Assembly: GCA_001648575.1 (NCBI GenBank) | Contig: LQXN01000066.1 | Coordinates: forward strand, 124,001-188,000 | Reading direction: 5' to 3' | DNA: 64,000 nt | From: Sutcliffiella horikoshii DSM 8719 | GTDB taxonomy: Bacteria > Bacillota > Bacilli > Bacillales > Bacillaceae_I | Part shown: positions 34,148 to 43,100 of the stretch, one piece after another | Layout of the letters: each line of letters begins with the position of its first letter | How positions within the stretch are numbered: position 1 is the first letter of the stretch | Notes under the pieces: model-generated | The model's database searches: none | The model's input: only the letters and a program-made list of their open reading frames with translations | Told to the model about the DNA's origin: nothing | Program-made: the position numbers and the translations under genes

Positions 34148-34798
34148 ATGAAGAAATGGATGCTTCTAGGATTAATTAGTGCGCTATTTATGCTAGGGGG
34201 TTGCGGGATGGAACTGGATACTAATGGGAATCAAGCTGCTGAAGAGCCAAACTCAATTGCATTCAATGATGAGTTTACTAAAGGTTTTCTGCAATCATCT
34301 GATGAAGTTGTAAAAGGACACTATCTCTTAAAATCTCAGACAGAAGGGTATACAGTGCACTTTCCTATAAATGCTACCTTGGACAAAGCTGTTTTTGAAA
34401 GGGCTGGAGATGAGTTTGAAGCGGTGGGATTTGTAGAAAATGACAACCAAGAAAACCTTTCATATTATTACAATATCAATTATGATGATCAACCAAGAGC
34501 AAACGATTTAGAGTTTAAATTAGATATGTTTGATACTTATTTAGATTATACTGGAGATTTTGAAGAATATACAAAAGACAGAGTTACATACTACTATTCA
34601 GAGGATGTCTTTGAATTTGAAGGGAAAAAGAGTTACCAGTATTTTGCTTATGTTAAGCCGGAAATAGAAAATAAGGGAATCAATTTCATCGGTAGTGTTA
34701 CTTGTATAGATTATGACCAACCTTGTAAACAAAATAGTATGGAAGTTAAAGATAAGGTCCTAAATATAATGCATTCCATAGATTTTAAATCTAGGTGA
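34148..34798 (+). CDS. Lipoprotein, candidate T7SS lipase immunity protein (copy 1)
   Basis: The 216-residue protein has a signal peptide ending in the lipobox M-L-G-G-C (Cys20), so it should be anchored on the outside of the membrane. The mature part is acidic, rich in tyrosine and beta-type strands, with two cysteines near the C-terminus (T-C-I-D-Y-D-Q-P-C) that could form a disulfide. It is a paralogue of the lipoprotein at 34982-35641; shared blocks include D-E-F-T-K and the two C-terminal cysteines. GGGGGAAGGG lies a few bases before the ATG. By position next to a lipase-like T7SS effector, and by analogy with the lipoprotein TilA protecting against TslA, it may be an immunity protein. 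That role is inferred. Confidence 0.7.
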   Translation: MKKWMLLGLISALFMLGGCGMELDTNGNQAAEEPNSIAFNDEFTKGFLQSSDEVVKGHYLLKSQTEGYTVHFPINATLDKAVFERAGDEFEAVGFVENDNQENLSYYYNINYDDQPRANDLEFKLDMFDTYLDYTGDFEEYTKDRVTYYYSEDVFEFEGKKSYQYFAYVKPEIENKGINFIGSVTCIDYDQPCKQNSMEVKDKVLNIMHSIDFKSR

Positions 34799-34803
34799 TG
34801 TGT

Positions 34804-34941
34804 ATGGTAAATACCGAAATGTTTCATTCAACACTTATAAAAGTGAGAATAGCTGAATTAGAATATTAGCAACTAACCATTGAAAATATTAGAAGGATTT
34901 ATATCTAAGAAACTGGTAATGAACCACCGGGAAAAATTACA
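34804..34941 (+). pseudogene. Dead N-terminal fragment of the lipase-like effector gene
   Basis: Read from the ATG at 34804 the frame matches the first 46 codons of the gene at 35647 with no gap, for example A-E-L-E-Y, T-I-E-N-I-R-R-I-Y-I, E-T-G and E-P-P-G-x-I-T, but has stops at codons 22 and 35. It then joins directly to the upstream block of the second lipoprotein gene. It is the scar of the tandem duplication. Confidence 0.85.
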
Positions 34942-34981
34942 TATTGTGCCACGTTGATGGCGTCGCCTAGGGGGAAGGGCT

Positions 34982-35641
34982 ATGAAGAAATCAATGCTTC
35001 TAGGGTTATTAATTTCGGTACTTTTGTTAGGGGGATGTGGAATGAATTTAAATGGTGGGGGAAATCAGTCTACGGATGATGAAACTGAGCCTGAATCAGT
35101 TGCCCATAGTGATGAGTTTACCAAGGATTTTTTGAAATCCCCAGAAGAGGTGGAAGAAGGTTTCTATCTTTTTGAATCTATGACAAAAGGTTTCACATTA
35201 TTATTTCCAAAAGATGCATATGTGGAAAAAGGAACATATGAAAGGAATGGTAACGGTTTTGAAGCAGTATCATTTCTAGAGGAAAGTGTGGAAGCAAACA
35301 CTTCTATTTATTATAGCTTTACTTATGAAAATAGTACTAGATCAAGTGATTTAGAATTGAACTTACATCTTCTTTCAAATAACGCAAATTATGAAGGGGA
35401 ATTCGAAAAGTTTACACACAATGAAAACACTTACTACTATGCAGAAAAAGGTCCAAAAGGCAATGAAACAAAAACTTATTGGTATTACGTATATATACAT
35501 TCTAATAATCAAGAAAAAGGAACAAGCTTTATTGGCCGGATTGCCTGCAAGGATTCTAGTAAGGAATGTAATCTCGATTCCCCAGATCTAGAAGATAAGA
35601 TGATGCGAGTCATCAAATCTATTGATTTTGTACAAGGGTGA
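34982..35641 (+). CDS. Lipoprotein, candidate T7SS lipase immunity protein (copy 2)
   Basis: This 219-residue paralogue of the previous lipoprotein has the lipobox L-L-G-G-C (Cys19). The two share their first residues almost exactly but are clearly diverged in the mature part, keeping D-E-F-T-K, F-E-A-V, Y-Y and the C-terminal C...C pair. It ends five bases before the ATG of the lipase-like gene, so the two are translationally linked. Divergence of the exposed part alongside a conserved signal is what is expected of immunity proteins matched to different toxins. The function is inferred from context. Confidence 0.72.
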   Translation: MKKSMLLGLLISVLLLGGCGMNLNGGGNQSTDDETEPESVAHSDEFTKDFLKSPEEVEEGFYLFESMTKGFTLLFPKDAYVEKGTYERNGNGFEAVSFLEESVEANTSIYYSFTYENSTRSSDLELNLHLLSNNANYEGEFEKFTHNENTYYYAEKGPKGNETKTYWYYVYIHSNNQEKGTSFIGRIACKDSSKECNLDSPDLEDKMMRVIKSIDFVQG

Positions 35642-35646
35642 GTTAA

Positions 35647-37686
35647 ATGGATGAAAAAGAGGTTTTAGAGTCTGAAGTCTTGAAGGCCCGTATAGCGCAG
35701 TTGGAGTATGGAGACATAACTATTGAGAACATAAGGAGAATATATATCGAAGAGACTGGAATGGAACCGCCAGGGGAGATAACACTTTATCACTCAGATG
35801 ATTTTTCTCAAGTGAATTCTGAATTAGACTCTGGGTTTGATGGTACAGTTATCCACTTCTTAAATATTAAAACAGGAATTAATCAATCCTATACCATTAC
35901 TAGGGGAAGTGAGCCTGGTGAAGATGGTGGAAAAGGTAGCCCCATTGATTGGTTTTATAACTTGTTTGGCATCTTCGGTGGAAAAGTTAAAAATCAATAT
36001 CAAGATGCTCAAGTATTTGATTTTGAAGTAACTCGACAAATTAATCAAGATGTAGAAAAAAAAATAATACGTCAAACGGGAAATTCTACGGATGAGATTT
36101 CTGAATTCCCCTTAATTAAATATGGAATTGGCCACTCTTTAGGTGGTAATCTAATTCAAACCTTGCAGCTGTTGGACCAACCGTTTGTAAATGTGTTTGC
36201 TATAAATGATGCCCCACCAAGTGTTTATCAATTAGCAGTCCTTGATAGCGGTTTTAGAGATAAAGTATTTGAAAAATTTAAGATTTCTACATTTGATGTA
36301 AATGAACTTTATACGATAAATCCTGAAAAACTCAAGTCTTTCGGAGAAGAATATTATCAAGAACAAGGGCAAAATATTCATCATTTAACTGTTAAAGAAG
36401 AATTCTTATACTCGGTAATCGGTTTTCGTGGTTTCTTAGACATAGGCTCAAGACAAGTGTTAGAAACCAATCCACACACAGACGGTATCACCAAGTACAT
36501 GAACAGAATCTCAGACGAAAACCTATACAACATCCAACAATTCGTCATCAAACACGCCCCCGCCTACGAAAAAGCAGGCATCGACGGCCTCATGGGAAGC
36601 ATGTTCGGAATCGATCAGGAACTCTTCACACTAATCGAGGACATCAAACAAGATTGGAAGAAGATATTCGAGCCGCCGGAGTGGAGACAAAGTGCGGTCC
36701 CTATGACGATTGGTGTCATTGGATTTGGAAGCTTTACAGTGGATATGCCTTTTGCATATCCAGTTAAAGAGTTTCCAAGTGAGTTCTTTTCTAATCAAAA
36801 GGAATTTATCTCAAGGGCAATGGAAATTAAATCTAAATTGCAGGAATTGACTGGGGTTCTGCCTTCTTTGATCGCCTTGGTGGGTGAAATCAGCTCAGAC
36901 TTGATGGATATGATTAAGGTCCATGTAGACGAAATACTTGGCAGCATCAATCGGATTATTGAAGCAATAGGAAATGCGGCTCTAGATATAGGAAAGAATA
37001 TTGTGAAGGGCTCCTCCACTAATAACCTGTCCCAGCATGAGAATATCCTGACAGTGATTGAAATGGCTGCAACTATGGAACAAGAAGGCAGAGATATTCA
37101 AAAAAGCTATCAGGCTATCATAGATGATACTAAAGGGTTTGTTGGAGAGTTTGGGGATGCTGCCCATGCGCACGGTATGGAGCATGTGGTGAACTCGTTG
37201 AATGAAGTGGAAGGGCGACGGTACGAAGGGAACGATATGATCCGATATAAGAACGCTACAGACGGAAGGACCATTGAGGTGAATCTTTCTTCTGCGGTAA
37301 GAATCTATCAGTTGGGTCTCGATAAATGCATGGAAAAAGAGGAAGCACTCAGTTCTTGGAGGAGACTCTATTATACGGAGTATGTGGATGACCTGGAATT
37401 CAGGAAGCAGCGGGTAATGGATGCCATTCACCAGATGGAGTCCAACCCAAACAATTACAAATCTCTGCTCCCGTTTTCCACTAGAAATGTCAATGTCACA
37501 AAAATCAATGTCCACGAGTTTATAAGACCATTAGACCCTATGTTTCAAGATTCTTTTGAAGGGATGTACCATTATCTTCGCGAGGAAATCGAGAAATCGA
37601 AAGCGGTGATCAGCAGGGTCCGAAACTCAATTGAAGCATTATTTGAAGAAGATCAAAGTATTTCGAAGTTGTTTGAATTACGGTAA
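35647..37686 (+). CDS. Lipase-like protein with C-terminal helical region; candidate reverse-architecture T7SS effector
   Basis: The 679-residue protein has an N-terminal alpha/beta-hydrolase domain (about 1-330, DUF6792-like) with nucleophile elbow G-H-S-L-G-G (S164), a candidate catalytic His at 277 and candidate acids near 188 or 217. The C-terminal half is helical (about 365-470 and 485-679), with a Y-L-R-E-E motif of the YxxxD/E type near the end. There is no signal peptide or LXG domain at the N-terminus. A lipase in front with a helical secretion-type domain behind is the reverse order described for the T7SS lipase TslA. It sits between lipoprotein genes and esxA. Codon use changes abruptly at about 36455-36660. 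Secretion and toxicity are inferences. Confidence 0.65.
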   Translation: MDEKEVLESEVLKARIAQLEYGDITIENIRRIYIEETGMEPPGEITLYHSDDFSQVNSELDSGFDGTVIHFLNIKTGINQSYTITRGSEPGEDGGKGSPIDWFYNLFGIFGGKVKNQYQDAQVFDFEVTRQINQDVEKKIIRQTGNSTDEISEFPLIKYGIGHSLGGNLIQTLQLLDQPFVNVFAINDAPPSVYQLAVLDSGFRDKVFEKFKISTFDVNELYTINPEKLKSFGEEYYQEQGQNIHHLTVKEEFLYSVIGFRGFLDIGSRQVLETNPHTDGITKYMNRISDENLYNIQQFVIKHAPAYEKAGIDGLMGSMFGIDQELFTLIEDIKQDWKKIFEPPEWRQSAVPMTIGVIGFGSFTVDMPFAYPVKEFPSEFFSNQKEFISRAMEIKSKLQELTGVLPSLIALVGEISSDLMDMIKVHVDEILGSINRIIEAIGNAALDIGKNIVKGSSTNNLSQHENILTVIEMAATMEQEGRDIQKSYQAIIDDTKGFVGEFGDAAHAHGMEHVVNSLNEVEGRRYEGNDMIRYKNATDGRTIEVNLSSAVRIYQLGLDKCMEKEEALSSWRRLYYTEYVDDLEFRKQRVMDAIHQMESNPNNYKSLLPFSTRNVNVTKINVHEFIRPLDPMFQDSFEGMYHYLREEIEKSKAVISRVRNSIEALFEEDQSISKLFELR

Positions 37687-37691
37687 AGGGG

Positions 37692-38030
37692 GTGGTAGGG
37701 ATAGAGCAATATAAAACTTCATATGCGTTTGCGCCATATGAAGATTTACGATTCAAGCACCAAATTTTTAATGCTGAACTTGGAAGAGTTCGAACGATTA
37801 ATGATGAGTTGGCAAGTATTATTAATGCTGAACTTGAAGTGAGTGAAGGGAAAGTTATTGAACAATCTTTAATGGAATTTAATAAGAACCATCGATTGTT
37901 TACCATCATCACCAATGATCAGTCTCGACTGATGGTCACCCTTTCCAACAAATATCATGAACATGTGACTGAAATGAACAGGCAAGAACTAACGATTTTC
38001 TATGAAGATTTAGAGAAGAATAGTGATTAA
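37692..38030 (+). CDS. Small helical protein, candidate effector partner
   Basis: The 112-residue product is predicted helical and starts five bases after the lipase-like gene. The start is uncertain: the GTG at 37692 has AAAGGGG almost touching it. The C-terminus carries Y-E-D-L-E, matching the YxxxD/E T7SS signal. T7SS effectors usually travel with small helical partners of about 100 residues (Lap proteins; TlaA1 and TlaA2 for TslA), so this is a fitting candidate. No family is recognised. Confidence 0.5.
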   Translation: MVGIEQYKTSYAFAPYEDLRFKHQIFNAELGRVRTINDELASIINAELEVSEGKVIEQSLMEFNKNHRLFTIITNDQSRLMVTLSNKYHEHVTEMNRQELTIFYEDLEKNSD

Positions 38031-38156
38031 AAGGTCGAAATACCTAAAAAAATATCAATTTGTGAAAAAAATACTATATTTAGAGGTTTCGTATTTTCAA
38101 AATAAGGGTACTAGTGGGTATATATTACTCATTTTCCTTTAATTCCTACTTTGGAA

Positions 38157-38186
38157 TTGACCTCTTAGTTGTGTATTTTTTACAAT
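38157..38186 (+). promoter_or_regulatory. Sigma-A promoter of esxA
   Basis: TTGACC (38157-38162), an 18-base spacer and TACAAT (38181-38186), giving a start about 30 bases before the esxA ATG. It would let the secretion genes be expressed without the effector module. Confidence 0.65.
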
Positions 38187-38221
38187 AAAAGTAACCTATT
38201 AAAGAAATGGAGAGATGTAGA

Positions 38222-38515
38222 ATGTCAGGAATTATTCGCGTTACCCCTGCAGAGTTAGTTGGAATGTCCACTCGTTACAGAAGTGAAAGCAGCCAGGTCG
38301 GAGATCAAATCAACCGCTTGGACAACATGATCCGTGAGCTTGAAAGTGTTTGGGAAGGTGAGTCCAGCCGTGCATTCAGCGATCAATACCAATCTTTAAA
38401 GCCTTCTATCATCCAAATGCAGCAACTGCTTGAGGATATTTCTGTTCAGCTTAGCAACACTGCAAGAGCACTTGAAGATGCTGATACTCAAATCGCAAGC
38501 CAAATTCGCAGTTAA
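38222..38515 (+). CDS. esxA: WXG100 protein EsxA (YukE)
   Basis: The 97-residue protein has two helices separated by V-W-E-G-E (residues 41-45), a W-x-G turn, the hallmark of WXG100 proteins that dimerise as four-helix bundles and are exported by T7SSb. The ATG at 38222 follows ATGGAGAG by seven bases; an in-frame ATG five codons earlier has no site. The downstream order esaB, essB, essC, esaA confirms identity with Bacillus yukE. A hairpin after the gene suggests it is transcribed more than its neighbours. Confidence 0.93.
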   Translation: MSGIIRVTPAELVGMSTRYRSESSQVGDQINRLDNMIRELESVWEGESSRAFSDQYQSLKPSIIQMQQLLEDISVQLSNTARALEDADTQIASQIRS

Positions 38516-38578
38516 TTTTAACAAGCAATTAGTAAATATTAACTGGGTTTATAAAAGTACTTAGGCTAGCAAAAAGAA

Positions 38579-38622
38579 AGAAGGAGCGCCATTCTAAATG
38601 AGTTGAATGCGTTCCTTCTTTT
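38579..38622 (+). terminator. Partial terminator between esxA and yukD
   Basis: AGAAGGAGCGCCATTC (38579-38594) pairs with GAATGCGTTCCTTCT (38605-38619) with one bulge and one mismatch, followed by TTTTA. It would lower downstream expression relative to esxA. Confidence 0.7.
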
Positions 38623-38636
38623 ATGAGGTGAAAACG

Positions 38637-38876
38637 GTGTACATAGAAGTAACGATCGATTTGAAAAATTATCAAGGTGAGTCCTTTGATCTTCGGTTAT
38701 CCAATTACCATACGGTGAAGAAAGTGGTCGATATTGTATGGCAGGCGTCCTCTATCGCTGTACCCCAAAGGGAAGGTCAATGGGTCAGGGTTGCAAATAA
38801 ACAGTTGATTTTATCAGGAACAGACAAACTGGTTGAACATGGAATTACATCTGGGGACCGTTTGGAAATCCTATAA
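38637..38876 (+). CDS. esaB: EsaB/YukD ubiquitin-like T7SS protein
   Basis: The GTG at 38637, eight bases after GAGGTG, gives 79 residues with a beta-grasp pattern: an N-terminal hairpin (Y-I-E-V-T-I-D-L), a central helix and L-E-H-G-I-T-S-G-D-R-L-E-I-L at the end. This is YukD/EsaB, a ubiquitin-like regulator of T7SS. It lies between esxA and essB, as in B. subtilis. Confidence 0.88.
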   Translation: MYIEVTIDLKNYQGESFDLRLSNYHTVKKVVDIVWQASSIAVPQREGQWVRVANKQLILSGTDKLVEHGITSGDRLEIL

Positions 38877-38890
38877 AGGAGCAATGTATC

Positions 38891-40087
38891 ATGTCTGATC
38901 AAAGTCGAACATACTTAGAAGAAGAATTACAAGCGGTGCTTTCTAAGGAAGGAGAAACAGTAAAACTTGTATTCCAAAAAGAACGGATAAAGTTGGAAGA
39001 TGCAGACGAAATACGTATGATTCAAAATGTAAATCCAGCTATTATGAAAAAAATTCAGGAAACGGAAGATGAACTAACGATTATCTATCATATTTCCCCT
39101 GCCTTTGCTTCTTTTGCACAAGTGCAAAGAAAAGAAGAGAAAAGCAGATGGATTTTTGCCTCGCAATTAATTAAGGGTGTAAATCATCACTCTCTTTCCA
39201 GACTTCATCTCCTTGTTTGTCCTGAAAACTTGGTAGTGGATGAAAGCTTGACTCCTTATTTTCTTCATTATGGTGTAATGGAAAGCCTGCCGCCGTATGA
39301 AAAAGATGATGAAAAACTTTGGCAGGAGACAAAGGCTGTTATCGCTACTGCCATTGACAGGAAGTATACCTTCAAAGAATATTTGAAACTTTCTCAAACT
39401 TTGGAATTATCCTCTATAGCTAAGTCCATCATGAATGCTAAGGATGAAGACGAGCTTTTGGACATTATCCGTAAGGGGATTAAGAGGTTAGAGGATAGAG
39501 AAAAACAGGTCATTCAACTTCCTAAAAGGAAATGGAAAATCACAAGATACGCAACATTTGGTTTATCTGCCCTATTGATTCCAGCATTGATTCTAGTGGT
39601 GTATTCCTTTTTATTTGCTCAGCCGAAACAAGCTGCTTATGTACAAAGTTCAGAGCACTTCCTTAAAAATGAATATAGTCAGGTTGTTACTACGTTAAAT
39701 TCTTATGAGGCAAAAGATATGCCTCGCGTAGTGCAATATAAACTAGCTACTTCCTATATAATCAATGAATCGTTGAACGAAGACCAAAAGGATACCTTGC
39801 ATAACAGGATCACGCTTCAATCAGATCGGAACTATTATCTATATTGGATACATATCGGACGTGGGGAAGCGGAACAAGCCTTGGATATTGCAAGATCTTT
39901 AGAGGATTCTGAAATCATTTTGTATGCTTTGTTGAAATATAAAGAACAAATTCGAGCACAGCAGGATCTATCAGGAGAGGAAAAGCAGAATCAATTAAAA
40001 GAAATCCAAGATGAAATAGATGAATATGCAGAAGCGATAAAGACACTTGAAGAAGAGGAAGATACTGAAGTGAGTGATGAAGAATAG
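38891..40087 (+). CDS. essB: EssB/YukC T7SS membrane protein
   Basis: The 398-residue protein has a cytoplasmic pseudokinase-like half (1-215), one membrane segment at about 220-243 after a basic stretch (P-K-R-K-W-K-I-T-R-Y), and an outer helical half ending in acidic coils (E-E-E-E-D-T-E-V-S-D-E-E). It fits EssB/YukC, the dimeric core that docks on EssC and EsaA. It begins 14 bases after yukD with AAAGGAG upstream. No HRD kinase motif is intact, as expected for a pseudokinase. Confidence 0.92.
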   Translation: MSDQSRTYLEEELQAVLSKEGETVKLVFQKERIKLEDADEIRMIQNVNPAIMKKIQETEDELTIIYHISPAFASFAQVQRKEEKSRWIFASQLIKGVNHHSLSRLHLLVCPENLVVDESLTPYFLHYGVMESLPPYEKDDEKLWQETKAVIATAIDRKYTFKEYLKLSQTLELSSIAKSIMNAKDEDELLDIIRKGIKRLEDREKQVIQLPKRKWKITRYATFGLSALLIPALILVVYSFLFAQPKQAAYVQSSEHFLKNEYSQVVTTLNSYEAKDMPRVVQYKLATSYIINESLNEDQKDTLHNRITLQSDRNYYLYWIHIGRGEAEQALDIARSLEDSEIILYALLKYKEQIRAQQDLSGEEKQNQLKEIQDEIDEYAEAIKTLEEEEDTEVSDEE

Positions 40088-40126
40088 GAAAAGTAATAAA
40101 TTGATGGGTTGAAATGGGGTGAGCCT

Positions 40127-43100
40127 GTGAAGAAAATTTGGTTGTTTTATAAAGACCATTATCAAAAAATGAATTTAACAACAAACCAATGCATTACGAT
40201 AGGGAAAGAGATGGAAGATCATCTAACAGTGCTTTCCTTACCTTTTAATGAAGGATCCGTTTCAGTTGAATTAGAGGATGAAGGTTTCTCTGTTAAGCAA
40301 AAAGACAAACAAATAGGGTATGGGACGACCGCCAAACCTTTTGTGTGGAAAGAAACAGAGGAGGTCTTGAAACTGGTGGTGACCGAGGGGACGGGATCCG
40401 TCAAAACCTATTATATAGGGAATAAAAAAGACGCAGAAATTTCGATTAATGAAACCTCGCTTCATTTAACAAGGAACTTTTCTGGAGATTGGGTTGTGCA
40501 ATCTGAAGGTTCCACCTGCTATTTGAATGGCTGCCTCCTAAAAGGAAAGGCCATATTGGAAAAAGGGGACCTTTTGCTTCTATCATTCTCAGAAATACGT
40601 TTTATCGAAGAAGACATCATCGAAGTTGAATCTACGGAGGACTATGTCTCTAACTTAACAGAAATGAAAAGCCCTCAATCTGAAATGAAAAAGAAATACC
40701 CAAGTTACCGGAGGACTCCGAGAATGGTTTATGAGCTTCCTGACGAAAAAGTTTCTTTGCAATTTCCTTCTCAGGAATCCGATGACAACAATAAAGGGTT
40801 ATGGCTGATCATTATGCCTCCTCTTATCATGCTGATTGTAATGGGTGTGGTTGCCCTTGTTGCACCTAGGGGAATATTCATCATCATTTCCATGGTAATG
40901 TTCATGACAACGTTAATTACGTCGACGGTACAATTCTTCAAAGAAAAGGCAAATCGCAAAAGACGTGAAGAGCGTCGCAGGAGGGTATACAGCCTCTATC
41001 TTGAAAACAAACGGCGTGAGCTTCAGGATTTGGCGGATAAACAAACGCAAGTGTTAACCTTCCACTTTCCATCTTTTGAACGAATGAAATATTTGACCCA
41101 TCAGATATCCGACCGTATTTGGGAACGTTCGATGGAAAGTCATGATTTCCTTCAATTTAGACTAGGACGGGGAAAGGTCCCATCCAGTTATGAAATAAGC
41201 ATCAATTCGGGAGATATGGCTAATAGGGAAATTGATGACTTATTGGAACAGTCTCAACTAATGGAAAAAGTGTATAGGGAAATTGATCACCTTCCAGTAG
41301 TGGCGGACTTGTCCAAAGGTGCTATCGGATTGATCGGGAAAGAATCTGTCATGAAAAACGAGATACATCAGATAATCGGTCAGCTTTCCTTTTTCCATAG
41401 CTATCATGATTTACGATTTGTTTTCATTTTTAATGAGAAAGAATATGACCAGTGGGAATGGGTAAAATGGCTTCCACACTTCCAGCTTCCTCAGTCCTTT
41501 GCCAAAGGGCTCATTTATAATGAACAGACCAGGGACCAGTTGCTTTCCTCCATTTATGAAATGCTAAGGGAAAGAGATTTGATGGAAGATAAGGAAAAGG
41601 TCCTGTTTTCTCCACATGTTGTCTTCATCATTACAGAACAGCAACTTATTGCTGATCATGTCATTTTGGAATATTTAGAAGGCAATCATAAGGACCTTGG
41701 AATATCGGTTATATTTGCTGCAGATTCCAAGGAAAGCTTGTCTGAAAATATTGAAACTCTTGTGAGGTATATCAATACCCAGGAAGGCGATATTCTAATC
41801 CAGGAAAAAAAAGCCGTTTCCATCCCATTCCGTTTGGATGCCCATAAAAGAGAAGGCAATGAGAATTTTTCAAGGATGCTCCGCACGCTTGACCATCAGG
41901 TGGGGATGACAAATTCCATTCCAAACAGCGTTTCATTCCTGGAAATGATGAAAGTAAAGGAAGTAGGAAAACTGCCGATTAAAGAGAATTGGCTATCAAG
42001 GGAGTCATCCAAATCCCTTGCCGTACCTATCGGGCTTAAAGGGAAGGAAGACATTTCGGTGTTGAACCTTCATGAAAAAGCTCATGGTCCCCATGGACTT
42101 TTAGCTGGAACAACTGGTTCAGGGAAGAGTGAATTCTTACAGACATATATCCTGTCGCTTGCCATTCACTACCATCCTCATGAAGTAGCCTTTTTACTTA
42201 TTGACTACAAAGGCGGAGGAATGGCCCAGCCATTTGAAAATATGCCACACTTACTTGGGGTCATTACCAATATTGAAGGAAGTAAAAACTTTAGTGCAAG
42301 AGCTCTTGCTTCCATTAAAAGTGAGCTGAAAAGACGTCAGCGACTCTTTGATCAATATAAAGTGAATCATATTAATGCTTATACCGATTTATACAAACAA
42401 AATAAGACAGAAGAGCCCCTTCCTCACCTGTTTTTGATTTCTGATGAATTTGCAGAATTGAAGGCGGAAGAGCCTGAGTTTATCAGGGAGCTGGTAAGTG
42501 CTGCCCGCATCGGGAGAAGTTTGGGGGTACATCTAATCCTGGCAACGCAAAAGCCAGGGGGCGTCATAGATGAACAAATCTGGAGTAATGCCCGTTTTAG
42601 AGTGGCCCTGAAAGTTCAGGATACAGATGACAGCCGAGAAATATTGAAAAATGGGGATGCCGCATCCATTACCGTAACTGGTAGAGGATATCTTCAAGTA
42701 GGAAATAATGAAGTTTACGAATTATTCCAATCAGCCTGGAGCGGTGCCCCTTATCTAGAGGACACTTCAGAATCGGAAGATGAGGTTGCTTTTGTAACAG
42801 ACCTCGGGCTTGTGCCGTTATCAGATGTATCTACAACGAAAAGAAAGAAGAAAAGCGGGAAAACTGAGATTGATGCCGTTGTGGAAGAGATCCACTCTGT
42901 TCAAGGTAAAATGGGAATCAGGCAGCTCAGCAGTCCTTGGCTGCCACCACTTGAAGGCAGATTATCACGCAACAACCATTCTTCCCAGGAAGCTGGCATC
43001 ATTCCCCTTGCCTTGATGGATGAACCGGAAAAGCAATCACAGACCGTTTATAACTATGAAATGCTTGAAGACGGCAATATAGGAATCTTTGGATCTTCCG

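Larger units (their letters stand above)
34105..35781 (+). repeat. Tandem duplication of a lipoprotein/effector-start unit
   Basis: Two head-to-tail units of about 834 and 843 bases each contain an upstream block (ACATATT-x-TACCACG-like, then CCTAGGGGGAAGGGCT), a lipoprotein gene and the first codons of the lipase-like gene. The first unit starts near 34105 and the second near 34939. The first unit's effector fragment is dead; the second runs into the complete gene. Confidence 0.75.

Noticed and set aside
36982-37515. 177-codon frame antisense to the lipase-like gene
   Set aside because: No start site; sense-strand composition and helical pattern explain the open frame.
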